Assembly (NCBI RefSeq): GCF_024347075.1
Contig: NZ_AP024900.1
Location: 2,480,001-2,544,000 of the forward strand
Length of the DNA: 64,000 nucleotides
Source of the DNA: Vibrio rarus
GTDB taxonomy: Bacteria > Pseudomonadota > Gammaproteobacteria > Enterobacterales > Vibrionaceae
Reading direction: 5' to 3'
Positions 8,826 to 17,570 of the stretch are shown here, one piece after another. The stretch's first letter is position 1, and the number at the start of each line of letters is the position of its first letter. The position numbers and the translations under genes are program-made. The notes under the pieces were generated by a model. That model made no database searches. It was not told the origin of the DNA and was given only the letters and a program-made list of their open reading frames with translations.

Positions 8826-9667
8826 ACTTGTTGCCACCCCCATAAAAATGGTGTTTTGTATTTTGGTTTTTGCATCACGTAGGTGTCTTTCATTGCATCA
8901 AATAGATGTCGATTAGCGACCGTTTGTTTGTCTGAGCTAAATGCCAACAATAAGGCCTTATGGCACAGTTGATTTATGATACGAGGTATACCTGAAGCGG
9001 AGCGCCAAATGGCTTTTTTCTGTCGCAAATTAAACAAGTTTTTGCTTCCTCCACACAAGGTGATGCGATGGTCTATATAGGCGGATGCTTCTTCCAATGT
9101 CAGAGGGCGCAATTGGGCATTAAAGGTGATGCGCTGGCGAAACTGTCGTAAGTGATGCTCAGACAATCGCTCATCTAACTCGGGTTGACCGATTAGTACA
9201 ATCTGCAATAGTTTGCTATTGATAGTTTCAAGGTTGCCAAACAAGCGTATGGTTTCCAATGCTTCATCACTTAAGGCTTGCGCCTCATCCACCAGAGCAA
9301 CAACTGGCTTACCCGCCTCTCTCATTGCCAATAATTTTTTCTGAATATTATCAACAATGGCTCGATGATCATCGGTATTCACTTGCAACTCTTTTGCTAT
9401 GGCAAAGCGTATACCATCGCCATCTAGCACTGGATTCGGCAAATACACCAAAGTGTACTGGTCCTCAAGTTGCTCGATTAACATTCGGCACACCATGGTT
9501 TTTCCAGTACCCACTTCTCCGGTTAATTTTACAATCCCTTCCCCCATATTAACGGCTGACATCACGGTATGGATCGCCTCATAGTGCGGAGCCAAACCGT
9601 GAAAAAGTTCAGTGTTAGGAGTCAACCCAAATGGGGGTTGGTTAAAGCCAAATCTCGAAAAATACAT
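8822..9667 (-). CDS. mshM: MSHA ATPase MshM (ExeA-like AAA protein)
   Basis: 281-residue AAA ATPase of the ExeA/GspA type. It begins YFSRFGFNQPPFGLTP, the family's typical opening, with Walker A TGEVGTGKT ending at residue 57 and Walker B VVALVDEAQ at 122-130, then a sensor segment LIGQPELDERL and RQRI. ExeA-type proteins help assemble or insert the outer-membrane secretin, so MshM probably assists MshL. It shares one base with the mshL stop region and overlaps mshN by 4 bases, so the three are translated together. It lacks the C-terminal peptidoglycan-binding domain of full ExeA; MshN may supply the envelope contact (inference). Confidence 0.92.
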   Translation of the reverse strand: MYFSRFGFNQPPFGLTPNTELFHGLAPHYEAIHTVMSAVNMGEGIVKLTGEVGTGKTMVCRMLIEQLEDQYTLVYLPNPVLDGDGIRFAIAKELQVNTDDHRAIVDNIQKKLLAMREAGKPVVALVDEAQALSDEALETIRLFGNLETINSKLLQIVLIGQPELDERLSEHHLRQFRQRITFNAQLRPLTLEEASAYIDHRITLCGGSKNLFNLRQKKAIWRSASGIPRIINQLCHKALLLAFSSDKQTVANRHLFDAMKDTYVMQKPKYKTPFLWGWQQV

Positions 9668-11289
9668 TACTGCCCTTCAGGGAACCATTCATTCAACAAA
9701 TTACGTGAACGTTCAATCTCTTGCTGCCAAGTATTGACACCTACAACGGTAGGTTTAAGCAAAATAACCAATTCTGTTTTATCTTTAGAAGTCACTGTAT
9801 TGCGGAATAGATGTCCAATTCCGGGGATATCACCAAGGAATGGGACTTTAGACACTACTTCTTTATTGGCTGTTTTCATCAAACCACCAATCACCACCAC
9901 ATCGCCATCTGAGGCACGGATGATGGTATCGGACTCTCGAATGGAGCTTTTCGCTAACGGCAGTTGTATAACGCCAGCGGTATCACCAAGGTCGATTGAT
10001 TTCATCTCAGTGGTCACATCAATAACCGCTGGGTGTACATGCAACAGCACATTACCTTGGTCATCAATTTGTGGCGTTACATCTAGAGAGATACCTGAGA
10101 AGAAAGGCGTCAATTCGACATCGGGGGCCACATTGGCGTTGTCGCCACTGCCAACCACACTGCTCACGTCGGTGACGAAGTATTCATCTTCACCCACTTT
10201 TATTAACGCTTTTTGGTTATTGGCAGCGGTTACTCTCGGGCTGGACAATACATTTAAGTCGCCCTGAGTTGCCATAAAGTTAAGGACCGCTTGGAAGTTA
10301 CCATCTGAAACGGTTACTGCCGTTGAGCCTCCGAGTAAATCAGCTATCGGGTCTAATCCAGATAAGGTAGAGGCTGCGCGATTTACCACCACGTTAGCAC
10401 CACCTAGTGAGGCACTCATGTTGCTCCACTCGATGCCTTGTTGGTAGCCGTCGCTTAACGTAACTTCAAGGATTTTAGTTTCCAGAATAACCTGACGTTG
10501 TAGGCGTTGTTTTGACACATCAAGATAACGACGGATCTCACGAATTTCATCGGGATAAGCACGCACTGTGATAACGCTCGCTTGTGGCGACACCACTACG
10601 CTACGTCCGCCACTGGCGCCAATTAATGTCGAAACCGACTGCTCTAGTTGCGCCCAAAAGTCGCTCTCACTGATGGTTTCTATATCTGTACCACCGGTTT
10701 TTTCGGTAGATGTGTTTGAAGAGCTTGAAGAGCTTGATGAACGGCTATCACTACTGCTGCTTCCATCATCTTTCGAGGATACTGAACCGTTTGTTATAGA
10801 AGTGAGTGAGCGGCCCATTCTTTTCAGTTGTAGGTAATCTACAGGAATGGTTTCGGTGCGCAGTCCTGCTGGATACACTTGAATTACTTTGCCATTTTTC
10901 ACCACGTCATAACCGTAGATATCGCGAACAACATCCAGCACTTCGTCCATAGTGACGTCGGTTAGATTTACCGTAATACGTCCGGCAACGTCTGGGTGAA
11001 TAGCAACGCTATATTCTGTGCCTTTCACTAAACTGGCAAAGAATGCTTTTGCTTGAACCCCATTGGCTTGCACTCGAAAACGTTTCAAAGTGGTTTGTTT
11101 AGTTGGTGATACACCATCTAAATCTGGCATAAGATCAGCTTGAACAGAGTCAGGCAGTTGTTCCAGACTTTTGCTATTTGCTTGGTTGGCAGCTTCATTT
11201 AAGGCCTGCTTAACCTCTACAGGATCTCTATGACCCATAGAGCATCCAGATAAAACCGCTATAACCATCCCTAGAAAAATAATACGCAT
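9667..11289 (-). CDS. mshL: MSHA outer-membrane secretin MshL
   Basis: 540-residue secretin lipoprotein. The N-terminus MRIIFLGMVIAVLSGCSMG has a lipobox with Cys16. Next come a secretin/TonB short domain (VAGRITVNLTDVTMDEVLDVV), an N-domain with SVITVRAYPDEIREIRRYLD, and the C-terminal secretin barrel (VGEDEYFVTD, DVTPQIDDQGNVLLHVHP, VVIGGLMKTANKEVVSKVPFLGDIPGIGHLF). Between the N-domains, roughly residues 175-200, is a striking Ser-rich tract with an eight-serine run. It forms the outer-membrane ring through which the pilus leaves the cell. 15 bases separate it from mshK. Confidence 0.95.
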   Translation of the reverse strand: MRIIFLGMVIAVLSGCSMGHRDPVEVKQALNEAANQANSKSLEQLPDSVQADLMPDLDGVSPTKQTTLKRFRVQANGVQAKAFFASLVKGTEYSVAIHPDVAGRITVNLTDVTMDEVLDVVRDIYGYDVVKNGKVIQVYPAGLRTETIPVDYLQLKRMGRSLTSITNGSVSSKDDGSSSSDSRSSSSSSSSNTSTEKTGGTDIETISESDFWAQLEQSVSTLIGASGGRSVVVSPQASVITVRAYPDEIREIRRYLDVSKQRLQRQVILETKILEVTLSDGYQQGIEWSNMSASLGGANVVVNRAASTLSGLDPIADLLGGSTAVTVSDGNFQAVLNFMATQGDLNVLSSPRVTAANNQKALIKVGEDEYFVTDVSSVVGSGDNANVAPDVELTPFFSGISLDVTPQIDDQGNVLLHVHPAVIDVTTEMKSIDLGDTAGVIQLPLAKSSIRESDTIIRASDGDVVVIGGLMKTANKEVVSKVPFLGDIPGIGHLFRNTVTSKDKTELVILLKPTVVGVNTWQQEIERSRNLLNEWFPEGQ

Positions 11290-11304
11290 GAAGATACTAA
11301 AACC

Positions 11305-11628
11305 TTATTGTCTAACGTCTGAATTAAAAAGTGCTAGGTGCCAAACTTTTCCATTACGAGCTAATGTCACTCGTTGCGAGGTTATTTTTTTGACGTGATA
11401 GCCCGCTATGGATTGCCCTTCGGACAAAATATTATCGTTGAGCATGGCAAAACATTGAGCGCCCTCATCACAGACAACGCTTTGCAATGTTGGTAAAGCG
11501 TATGTCTTTACCTTGGCCACACTGCTGGATTTTTTACTGTACCAACCTAATGGTGCTGTAGGGTCTTGTTGCGCATACGCAATTTGCCCAAAGCCCAAAG
11601 TTAGCAACAACATGATCACTCTAGCCAC
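11305..11628 (-). CDS. mshK: MSHA biogenesis protein MshK
   Basis: 107-residue periplasmic protein with a signal peptide (MARVIMLLLTLGFGQIAYA, cleavage before QQDPTAPLGW). The mature part resembles PilP/GspC-type connectors: it contains DPTAPLGW, LQSVVCDEGAQCFAMLND and ILSEGQSIAGYHVKKI, the last matching the ...G..V..Y.V..I... pattern of those folds. It probably links the inner-membrane complex to the secretin. It overlaps the mshJ end by 8 bases and precedes mshL by 15. Confidence 0.85.
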   Translation of the reverse strand: MARVIMLLLTLGFGQIAYAQQDPTAPLGWYSKKSSSVAKVKTYALPTLQSVVCDEGAQCFAMLNDNILSEGQSIAGYHVKKITSQRVTLARNGKVWHLALFNSDVRQ

Positions 11629-12262
11629 TAATGAACTCCTGTCTTGTACCTAAGGTGTACACCTCTAAGACTAATTCTGCTTTCGGGTACTTTTGTACTT
11701 TGTAGTTAAAACTGCGCCAAAAATACTTCACTGGCATTTTCTCAAGAGTGGCTAAGTAGTTTTGAATATCGAAATATTTACCCGAAATCGTTATTCTTAC
11801 CGGATGCAAAAAGTATCCCGATTGGTCACTTTTATCCGTGATGGATTCCGCAGGAAGTGATTGTAATGATTCTAACTTTAGCTTACCGCCACTGCCTAAT
11901 ACTGTTTCTAATAATTGCGCCATTTGACTAGGGGCAATTAAGCTATCTACTACGTTGGATAACTGTTCAGCCAACTGCTGATTTTTTATGGTGAGCTGGG
12001 TCAGTTTTTTGTCGATCTCCGCATCTGGATCGCGTTTTAACTTCGCCTCTAACACATTGATATCCGCTTGCGTCATCACGACTATTTGACGCTCTTGTTG
12101 CAAGTTACTAGCAGCGCTGTTTTTTTGCTCCGTTGCAGGATCAAGTAGGAAAGTTAAACTAATTAAAATGATACCAATCCAACCGCCGATAGCGATCAGC
12201 CACTTTTCACGAAGGCTTAAGTCAGAAAAGCGGTCACATAGCCCTTGCCATTGTTCTTTCAT
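11621..12262 (-). CDS. mshJ: MSHA biogenesis protein MshJ (PilO-like)
   Basis: 213-residue bitopic protein: a short cytoplasmic N-terminus, a membrane helix at about residues 20-42 (KWLIAIGGWIGIILISLTFLL), a coiled-coil of about 60 residues, then a PilO/GspM-like ferredoxin fold (VRITISGKYFDIQNYLATLEKM). It should form the inner-membrane alignment complex with the C-terminal half of MshI. The ATG overlaps the mshI stop (TAATG). Confidence 0.88.
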   Translation of the reverse strand: MKEQWQGLCDRFSDLSLREKWLIAIGGWIGIILISLTFLLDPATEQKNSAASNLQQERQIVVMTQADINVLEAKLKRDPDAEIDKKLTQLTIKNQQLAEQLSNVVDSLIAPSQMAQLLETVLGSGGKLKLESLQSLPAESITDKSDQSGYFLHPVRITISGKYFDIQNYLATLEKMPVKYFWRSFNYKVQKYPKAELVLEVYTLGTRQEFISG

Positions 12263-13701
12263 TATTTGCGCCCTCCTTTCGCTTTTAGCTCAAATGTCAC
12301 GACATTCTTTTTGTCTCGACCTATGTGCAAAGAGTCAAAAGTTCGTCCCACTAATGGCAGCTCTTTTTTAAACTGCTTAACCCAGCTAGGCACAGCCGCT
12401 GGGTTGCTTGCGATACCTGAAAGGTCTAAATGGGAACTGGTAATTACGATATGTTGCAATGAGATATCATTGCGCGCTTGCGCCGATAATGCTCCCATAA
12501 TGCCTGAGTAACCCACTTTTTGTGAGTCGTCAAACTTACCTACCGCATCTAATGAGCTTCTTTTGGATTCAATATCTTGTTCAATTCGCTTGGCTGCATT
12601 GAGCTTAGCTTGCGTCGGTGTATGGGTGGCAAGTTGTTGCTGTAAACTGGTTCTTGCTCGATCAAGCTCATCGGCTTGGCTCTTCACGCTGACTAATTGC
12701 AGTTTAATTTGTTTGGTTTGCTGCGTTTGAAGATAAGTTAACCCTGCAATCACGATTAAGGTCAGTACCCATACTGATACGACTTTATTGAGTGTCAGTA
12801 ACTCTTTCTGCGGGCGTAAATGCTCTGGGTATAAATTAATGCTAAATGAGGATAACCCAGCAACCGTTTTACAAAGAGTCACTCCGCTTGATACCTGCGG
12901 TTCCGATAGCGGGGAAATTTTAGGGTTAACCGTGTCTTGCAATCGCTCAATCAACTGTTGCGTGTTGTCTTCATCACAACAGACAAATAACTGTCTAAAT
13001 GATGACTGAGGCATGGAGGTTTTCAAGTAATCGGCACTGCGCTGGATATCCAACGCTAGGGAGTCATACATGTCTAAAGTGCCATTTTCTCCTGTGATAG
13101 GAGCGGCTATGCCTCGCAAGCTACGATTAAAAACAGGAATGCCGTCAACATATGCGGCAAGTTTGTAGCCATCGTTAATCGTGCGTCTAAGCAATAAGAA
13201 GCTATCGGCCTCGGTTGTGCTGCGTCCCCAGATCTCGTCTTCGGTGATAACTCGATTAACATGCACATCATGAGCAAGGCCCACTTCAAGTAAGACTTGT
13301 AAAGTGCGCTTGGCAATAATATAAGCCTGCACTTTTTGCCCGTCGGGCATCAAACTGGCGTCTGCGACAATATCGGTAAATTTTTCTGTGATGAGATCTT
13401 TAAGTAAGAACGGAAGCGCCACAGACCACTCTTCTTTTGGCAGCTGTGGTTTATCGATTTGATAGCTTTGGTAGTGTTGCGCACTGAGCACAATACACGC
13501 CTTGCCTTTATAGTTCTTATTCGACAGTGCGTCTTTAAGGGCGCTCTCCCAATTGCCATGAGCAATGGGATATACCTCTGGGGCTTTTTCAGGTTGAGAG
13601 CGTTCCGACAAATAAACTGCATCTGCCTGTATTACTATGACTAATTGAAAACCATCATTCCTGGATAGTTTTAGTTTTTTCAATTTAGACAACCATGTCA
13701 T
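12262..13701 (-). CDS. mshI: MSHA biogenesis protein MshI (PilM-PilN-like, single chain)
   Basis: About 479 residues. The N-terminal 300 residues resemble the actin-like PilM/GspL cytoplasmic domain (FQLVIVIQADAVYLSERS, CIVLSAQHYQSYQIDKP, LPFLLKDLI). Then comes one membrane helix (VVSVWVLTLIVIAGLTYL), a coiled-coil with KSQADELDRARTSLQQQL, and a PilN-like periplasmic domain ending GRK. So functions split between PilM and PilN elsewhere sit in one continuous frame. The start at ATG 13701 (MTWLSKLKK) is preferred over the GTG four codons upstream; ribosome sites are weak for both. Confidence 0.88.
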   Translation of the reverse strand: MTWLSKLKKLKLSRNDGFQLVIVIQADAVYLSERSQPEKAPEVYPIAHGNWESALKDALSNKNYKGKACIVLSAQHYQSYQIDKPQLPKEEWSVALPFLLKDLITEKFTDIVADASLMPDGQKVQAYIIAKRTLQVLLEVGLAHDVHVNRVITEDEIWGRSTTEADSFLLLRRTINDGYKLAAYVDGIPVFNRSLRGIAAPITGENGTLDMYDSLALDIQRSADYLKTSMPQSSFRQLFVCCDEDNTQQLIERLQDTVNPKISPLSEPQVSSGVTLCKTVAGLSSFSINLYPEHLRPQKELLTLNKVVSVWVLTLIVIAGLTYLQTQQTKQIKLQLVSVKSQADELDRARTSLQQQLATHTPTQAKLNAAKRIEQDIESKRSSLDAVGKFDDSQKVGYSGIMGALSAQARNDISLQHIVITSSHLDLSGIASNPAAVPSWVKQFKKELPLVGRTFDSLHIGRDKKNVVTFELKAKGGRK

Positions 13702-13751
13702 GATAACTACCACTTCAAATGTTTAAGACTAATAAAACCCATTGCGCACGA

Positions 13752-15758
13752 TTAATTCGCTTTATTCTTCCAACGATTCCTTTTACCTAGAATCGTGGCC
13801 GTCACTTTTGTTGTTGATACAGGAACAGCGGAGATAAAATCACTTTCTTTGGCAAAGAAGCGACCTTGTCCACCATCGATCCCTAATTCTTGTAATTGTT
13901 GCCACTCACGCTGGGTTTCTACACCGACTGCGATAACTTTTGTTTTGGTATTGGTACAAGCACCAATCAAACTGCGTATATATAGCTGATTTTCCGAGCG
14001 ACCTTCTATGTTACGCACTAAACTGCGGTGTAGCTTTAAGTAATCTATTTTTGAATCTTTAATATAGTGCAAACTAAGGATTGTACGCCCTGCTTGATTG
14101 ACGATCACTTTACACCCCAACCCTGAAATCATTCTTAGAACATTTCGCATGACATCTAGGTGAGTTACCATAGGCCCTTCCAGAAACTCGAAAGATAATC
14201 GCTTACGCTGATCGGGGGTCAGTTGCAAAAGTTCATCTCTGAACCAATTAAAGTGCGTTCGATACTTAAATGGCTGAGCATACAAATTAACAGAGTAGCA
14301 TGATGATTGTTTATCCTGCTTTAAATACTTCACTAAATTAAATAAAACACTTCTATCTAACTGCTTCTCATATCCTACCTGTCTAACGGCAGGACTAAAC
14401 TTAGACGCTTTAAGCACTAGCCTTTGCTCATCGATAATTCGGCTGAAAATTTCTTCATGTATTTGCTCTATTCCTCCTTGCTCATTGAGCAAAAAGCATG
14501 GCTGTTTTATTAGAATTAACTTATCAGGCGTTAATTGCTTATCGAACAACGTGCGCCAACGCACACTGCCTCGTTCCGAAGATGGTTTGCTTTTTTTATT
14601 AAAGCAGCTCCAGTTATTCGAGCCCTCTAGTTGCGCACTTTTTAACGCTGTTTCCACTTCGTTAAGGATATCACTTTTTCGCTCTCCTTGTCGGTATACG
14701 GTCATTCCTGCATGCAACCAATTCTCTGCGTCTAATCCTAGTAACGGTGTCAGTTTTCCGATCTGTTTTAATAATTGCGAGACCAAATTAGAGACATTTT
14801 CCAGTGACTGATTCGGCACTAAAATAGCAAAGGTATCCGTGAAATATCTAGCAAAAACAACATCTGGAAATCGGGAAACACAATTAGTAATCACCTCACC
14901 TAACATCACGATAAACCGATCTTGCTGTTCTTTGCTACATGCCTCTTTTATATCAATCCAATTATTAACTTGAACCATGATTATGCCACCGGCAGCATTA
15001 CTCTCGGTTAAGGTTGATTCAAGTCTGTTATCAAAAGATAAGCGATTTACCGCACCGGTTAATTGATCCTGAAAAGCATGGGAGCGAATAAAAGTATCAA
15101 AACGACTTCGCTCCTGTCTGGCATCTTGCAATTCCGCGATTAATTTATCTAACGCTTCACTGGCGGTATAAGGCCACTCTAAATGATCGCCAACAGCATA
15201 TTGCTCTACACGACCGGCAAGTATCATTCGACCTCGCTCTTCTAATAATTCGGAGCCCTGTAACTGCCCTTGTAACCAACGTAAGCCTTGCACTAAACAA
15301 ATGGCTATCAAGGCAAAGGCCAAGGTAAGAGAAGATAATGCTCCGATGGAATAGTCGTAGCCAATATAAGGTGGTAATACTTTAACGCTTATCGTATACG
15401 ATGGGTGTAGTGTTAGCTGATTTGAGATAGTAATTAAGCGTGCTACATCGTATGTTCGTTCGGTATCATGGTACTCAAACACTACAGAGTTATCCGTAGA
15501 CAATTCAAGCTCGATAACATTGCTCGCCTTAATAATTTGAGGAATCCAACGACGAAATTCGCTGGTGTCTATATGTTCCAGTAACTGCTGATCAATGACC
15601 TTTACCATGCTCGAAACCGAGTACTTGGTATATTCCTGACCAAGTTGCTTTATCGATAGAGCCCCTCCAACAAAGAGAATAAAAACAGCACCTATAACTA
15701 TCATGGTTACAAATGCCACTAGGCGGGTGCTAAGTTTTAATGACGGGGTCGTTCGCAT
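13752..15758 (-). CDS. csrD: RNase E specificity factor CsrD (MshH)
   Basis: 668-residue membrane protein: an N-terminal helix (about 14-36), a periplasmic sensor-like segment, a second helix (about 139-158), then degenerate GGDEF and EAL domains. The GGDEF site reads YFTDT at 305-309, and the EAL position reads EEIF at 435-438, so neither c-di-GMP synthesis nor hydrolysis is expected. In Escherichia coli, CsrD promotes decay of the CsrB/CsrC sRNAs with RNase E. The old name mshH reflects its place before mshI; 38-50 bases separate them, and it may be cotranscribed with the pilus genes. Confidence 0.9.
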   Translation of the reverse strand: MRTTPSLKLSTRLVAFVTMIVIGAVFILFVGGALSIKQLGQEYTKYSVSSMVKVIDQQLLEHIDTSEFRRWIPQIIKASNVIELELSTDNSVVFEYHDTERTYDVARLITISNQLTLHPSYTISVKVLPPYIGYDYSIGALSSLTLAFALIAICLVQGLRWLQGQLQGSELLEERGRMILAGRVEQYAVGDHLEWPYTASEALDKLIAELQDARQERSRFDTFIRSHAFQDQLTGAVNRLSFDNRLESTLTESNAAGGIIMVQVNNWIDIKEACSKEQQDRFIVMLGEVITNCVSRFPDVVFARYFTDTFAILVPNQSLENVSNLVSQLLKQIGKLTPLLGLDAENWLHAGMTVYRQGERKSDILNEVETALKSAQLEGSNNWSCFNKKSKPSSERGSVRWRTLFDKQLTPDKLILIKQPCFLLNEQGGIEQIHEEIFSRIIDEQRLVLKASKFSPAVRQVGYEKQLDRSVLFNLVKYLKQDKQSSCYSVNLYAQPFKYRTHFNWFRDELLQLTPDQRKRLSFEFLEGPMVTHLDVMRNVLRMISGLGCKVIVNQAGRTILSLHYIKDSKIDYLKLHRSLVRNIEGRSENQLYIRSLIGACTNTKTKVIAVGVETQREWQQLQELGIDGGQGRFFAKESDFISAVPVSTTKVTATILGKRNRWKNKAN

Positions 15759-15988
15759 GAAGATTCAATCCTTGAATTTCACCTATTGTTGATAGGATAT
15801 ACTGCTAAATGATGAATAAAACTATTTATTGTTAATAATTTAATACCACCGACAAAAACAAGTTGTTTCATATGGTTTTTGTTATAAATGTCGTTTTTTA
15901 CAAATGACTAACCCAGCATTTCTGCTGGGCTAGTGGGTATCCATCTCGTTAAAAGCGTTTATTGTGGCGCTTTTAATCTACGTAAGAT
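15759..15988. other. csrD-ssb intergenic region with ssb 3' hairpins
   Basis: 230 bases. It contains two stems that can end ssb transcription on the minus strand. One is AAAAGCG...CGCTTTT at 15951-15974 with a ten-base loop. The other is CCCAGCA-TTTC-TGCTGGG at 15912-15929. Neither has a long U run, so termination may be partial. The csrD promoter must be within the AT-rich part near 15780-15900; I cannot pick a reliable hexamer pair. Confidence 0.5.
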
Positions 15989-16543
15989 CTAAAACGGGAT
16001 GTCGTCATCAAAATCCATTGGTGGCTCATTAAACTGCTGAGGAGCCTGTTGCGGTTTTTGCTGTTGCGCAGGTGCCGGTTGGTGAACCTGCGGTTGCTGA
16101 GGTTGACCCCAATTGCCACCTTGTTGCTGTTGACCTTGAGGTGCACCGTACTGGCCACCTTGGTTTTGATTTTGGTTTTGTTGACCACCTTGACGAGATC
16201 CTAGCAGTTGCATCTGACCGGTAGGCCATTGCACAACCACTTCTGTGGTATAACGATCTTGTCCTGACTGATCTTGCCATTTACGCGTTTGTAATTGGCC
16301 TTCAATATAAACTTGTGAACCTTTTTTCAGGTACTCACCAGCAATTTCTGCAGTTTTACCAAATAACACAACTCGGTGCCATTCCGTCTTCTCACGTTGT
16401 TCGCCACTGGCTTTATCACGCCAAGTTTCAGAAGTTGCAATGGTAATGTTTGCAATTGCATTGCCATTTGCGGCGAAACGAACCTCAGGATCTTGTCCTA
16501 AGTTACCCATAATAATTACTTTGTTGACGCCACGGCTAGCCAT
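15989..16543 (-). CDS. ssb: Single-stranded DNA-binding protein SSB
   Basis: 184 residues. The OB-fold N-domain opens [20 protein letters not shown] and includes [24 protein letters not shown] and [18 protein letters not shown] Gln/Pro/Gly-rich disordered linker covers about residues 113-172, and the acidic tip MDFDDDIPF recruits partner proteins such as PriA, RecO and Exo I. The ATG at 16543 is chosen over one four codons upstream because GGAG lies seven bases before it and the family starts MASRGVNKV. Unlike in enteric bacteria, it is not directly divergent from uvrA: qstR and galU lie between. Confidence 0.97.
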   Translation of the reverse strand: MASRGVNKVIIMGNLGQDPEVRFAANGNAIANITIATSETWRDKASGEQREKTEWHRVVLFGKTAEIAGEYLKKGSQVYIEGQLQTRKWQDQSGQDRYTTEVVVQWPTGQMQLLGSRQGGQQNQNQNQGGQYGAPQGQQQQGGNWGQPQQPQVHQPAPAQQQKPQQAPQQFNEPPMDFDDDIPF

Positions 16544-16829
16544 GTATCGCTCCATCTGTTTCTTACTGTTTCTAATACGCCAAGCATAGCATGCCTAACG
16601 GACTACTTAAATCACTAGAAAGTGTATTCGAGAACCCACGACATTGCACAAACTGTGCCCCTTACCTGAAACAAACACTTGCATTTTTTTCGATATATTC
16701 CGCACTTTTATGCAATAAGATAGGTAATAACACCCTTGTTATTGAATATTGTCGCAAAAGTCAGTACCTAGTTTCGCAAACCAAAAGGATGCAAAAGAAA
16801 CTGGTTTTAGGTAAGAGAGAGGTAGATAT
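16544..16829. promoter_or_regulatory. Divergent ssb / qstR regulatory region
   Basis: 286 bases between divergently read genes. For qstR it should hold sites for the quorum-sensing master regulator and TfoX/CRP-S control, as known in Vibrio cholerae. I see only fragments: TTATTGAATATTGTC at 16739-16753, loosely similar to a LuxR/HapR half-site, overlapping TCGCA at 16752-16756, one half of a CRP-S site. Neither is convincing as a full operator. No CTG-N10-CAG LexA box is seen for ssb. Confidence 0.35.
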
Positions 16830-17465
16830 ATGTATTTTGATGAAATTAATTCTCAATTATTTTTGCATGAAAGCTGCGAGTTTGATGCACACACCATTCA
16901 ACAAATTGAAAAACTGTCTTCTGTTCAGTTACATCCTCTTGATGATTGGCATCAACGCTACAAGCCGAGCATGAACCCAACCATACTGATCAATTTTAAT
17001 GACACTAAGTTCAGCAGCGATGAGTTTGTCATCCCTCATTCAGCGAATAAAAAGGTCTATATTGTTTTAACTCAAGCTCCTATCAATATAAGGACAGCGG
17101 ATCTTTTAAAGTTTGGGTGCGTGAGGGGGGTGTTCAATAAGCATCAGACGGTCAAAGAGATCGCTTATGGCGTTGAGGCATTAAGTAAAGGCTACTCATG
17201 GTTAAGCTATGCACTGACTGAACAGTTACTTTCTTATTACCAATCGGTACTGATGCGCTATGCCCCACCGCACACTATTAATCTTACTCGCAGAGAAATG
17301 GAGGTGCTTGAGGCGCTTAGGGCTGGAAAATCAAACTACGAATTAGCGGAGCAACTTTTTATTAGCGAACACACCATAAAATCACACTTATATAAAATAT
17401 TTCGCAAAATTAAAGTAAAGAATCGCGAGGAAGCAGTGATCTGGGCCCATCATTTCTTGCCTTAA
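16830..17465 (+). CDS. qstR: LuxR-type regulator, QstR orthologue candidate
   Basis: 211 residues. The C-terminal FixJ/LuxR helix-turn-helix runs from about 147 (LTRREMEVLEALRAGKSNYELAEQLFISEHTIKSHLYKIF). The N-terminal 130 residues look like a receiver-like domain without the phospho-acceptor pattern. Its position between ssb and galU, length and domain layout match QstR, the regulator that links quorum sensing and chitin (TfoX) signals to DNA uptake and type VI secretion genes in Vibrio cholerae. At residues 124-127 it reads WLSY, where the relatives VpsT and CsgD-like proteins bind c-di-GMP through W[FLM][ST]R. Ribosome site GAGAGG precedes ATG 16830. Confidence 0.78.
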   Translation: MYFDEINSQLFLHESCEFDAHTIQQIEKLSSVQLHPLDDWHQRYKPSMNPTILINFNDTKFSSDEFVIPHSANKKVYIVLTQAPINIRTADLLKFGCVRGVFNKHQTVKEIAYGVEALSKGYSWLSYALTEQLLSYYQSVLMRYAPPHTINLTRREMEVLEALRAGKSNYELAEQLFISEHTIKSHLYKIFRKIKVKNREEAVIWAHHFLP

Positions 17466-17484
17466 TCTATCAAATAGATAGATT
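17464..17484 (+). terminator. Hairpin at the end of qstR
   Basis: AATCTATC-AAATA-GATAGATT is an 8-bp perfect stem starting inside the qstR stop codon. It is followed only by TAACC, so it is a weak terminator at best; it may instead protect the 3' end or allow read-through into galU. Confidence 0.4.
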
Positions 17485-17570
17485 TAACCTAAGTGTATTT
17501 TATATCCATGAAATCTAGTGGTAGAGTTAGGCTCATAAACTTTACCACTATGATTCAGTTAGGTTGTTCC

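Noticed and set aside
16739..16760. HapR site and CRP-S site upstream of qstR
   Set aside because: Only half-sites match; the opposite halves are too poor to call an operator.
16591..16974. 127-codon open frame on the plus strand before qstR
   Set aside because: It overlaps the qstR start in another frame, has no ribosome site and no recognisable domain.
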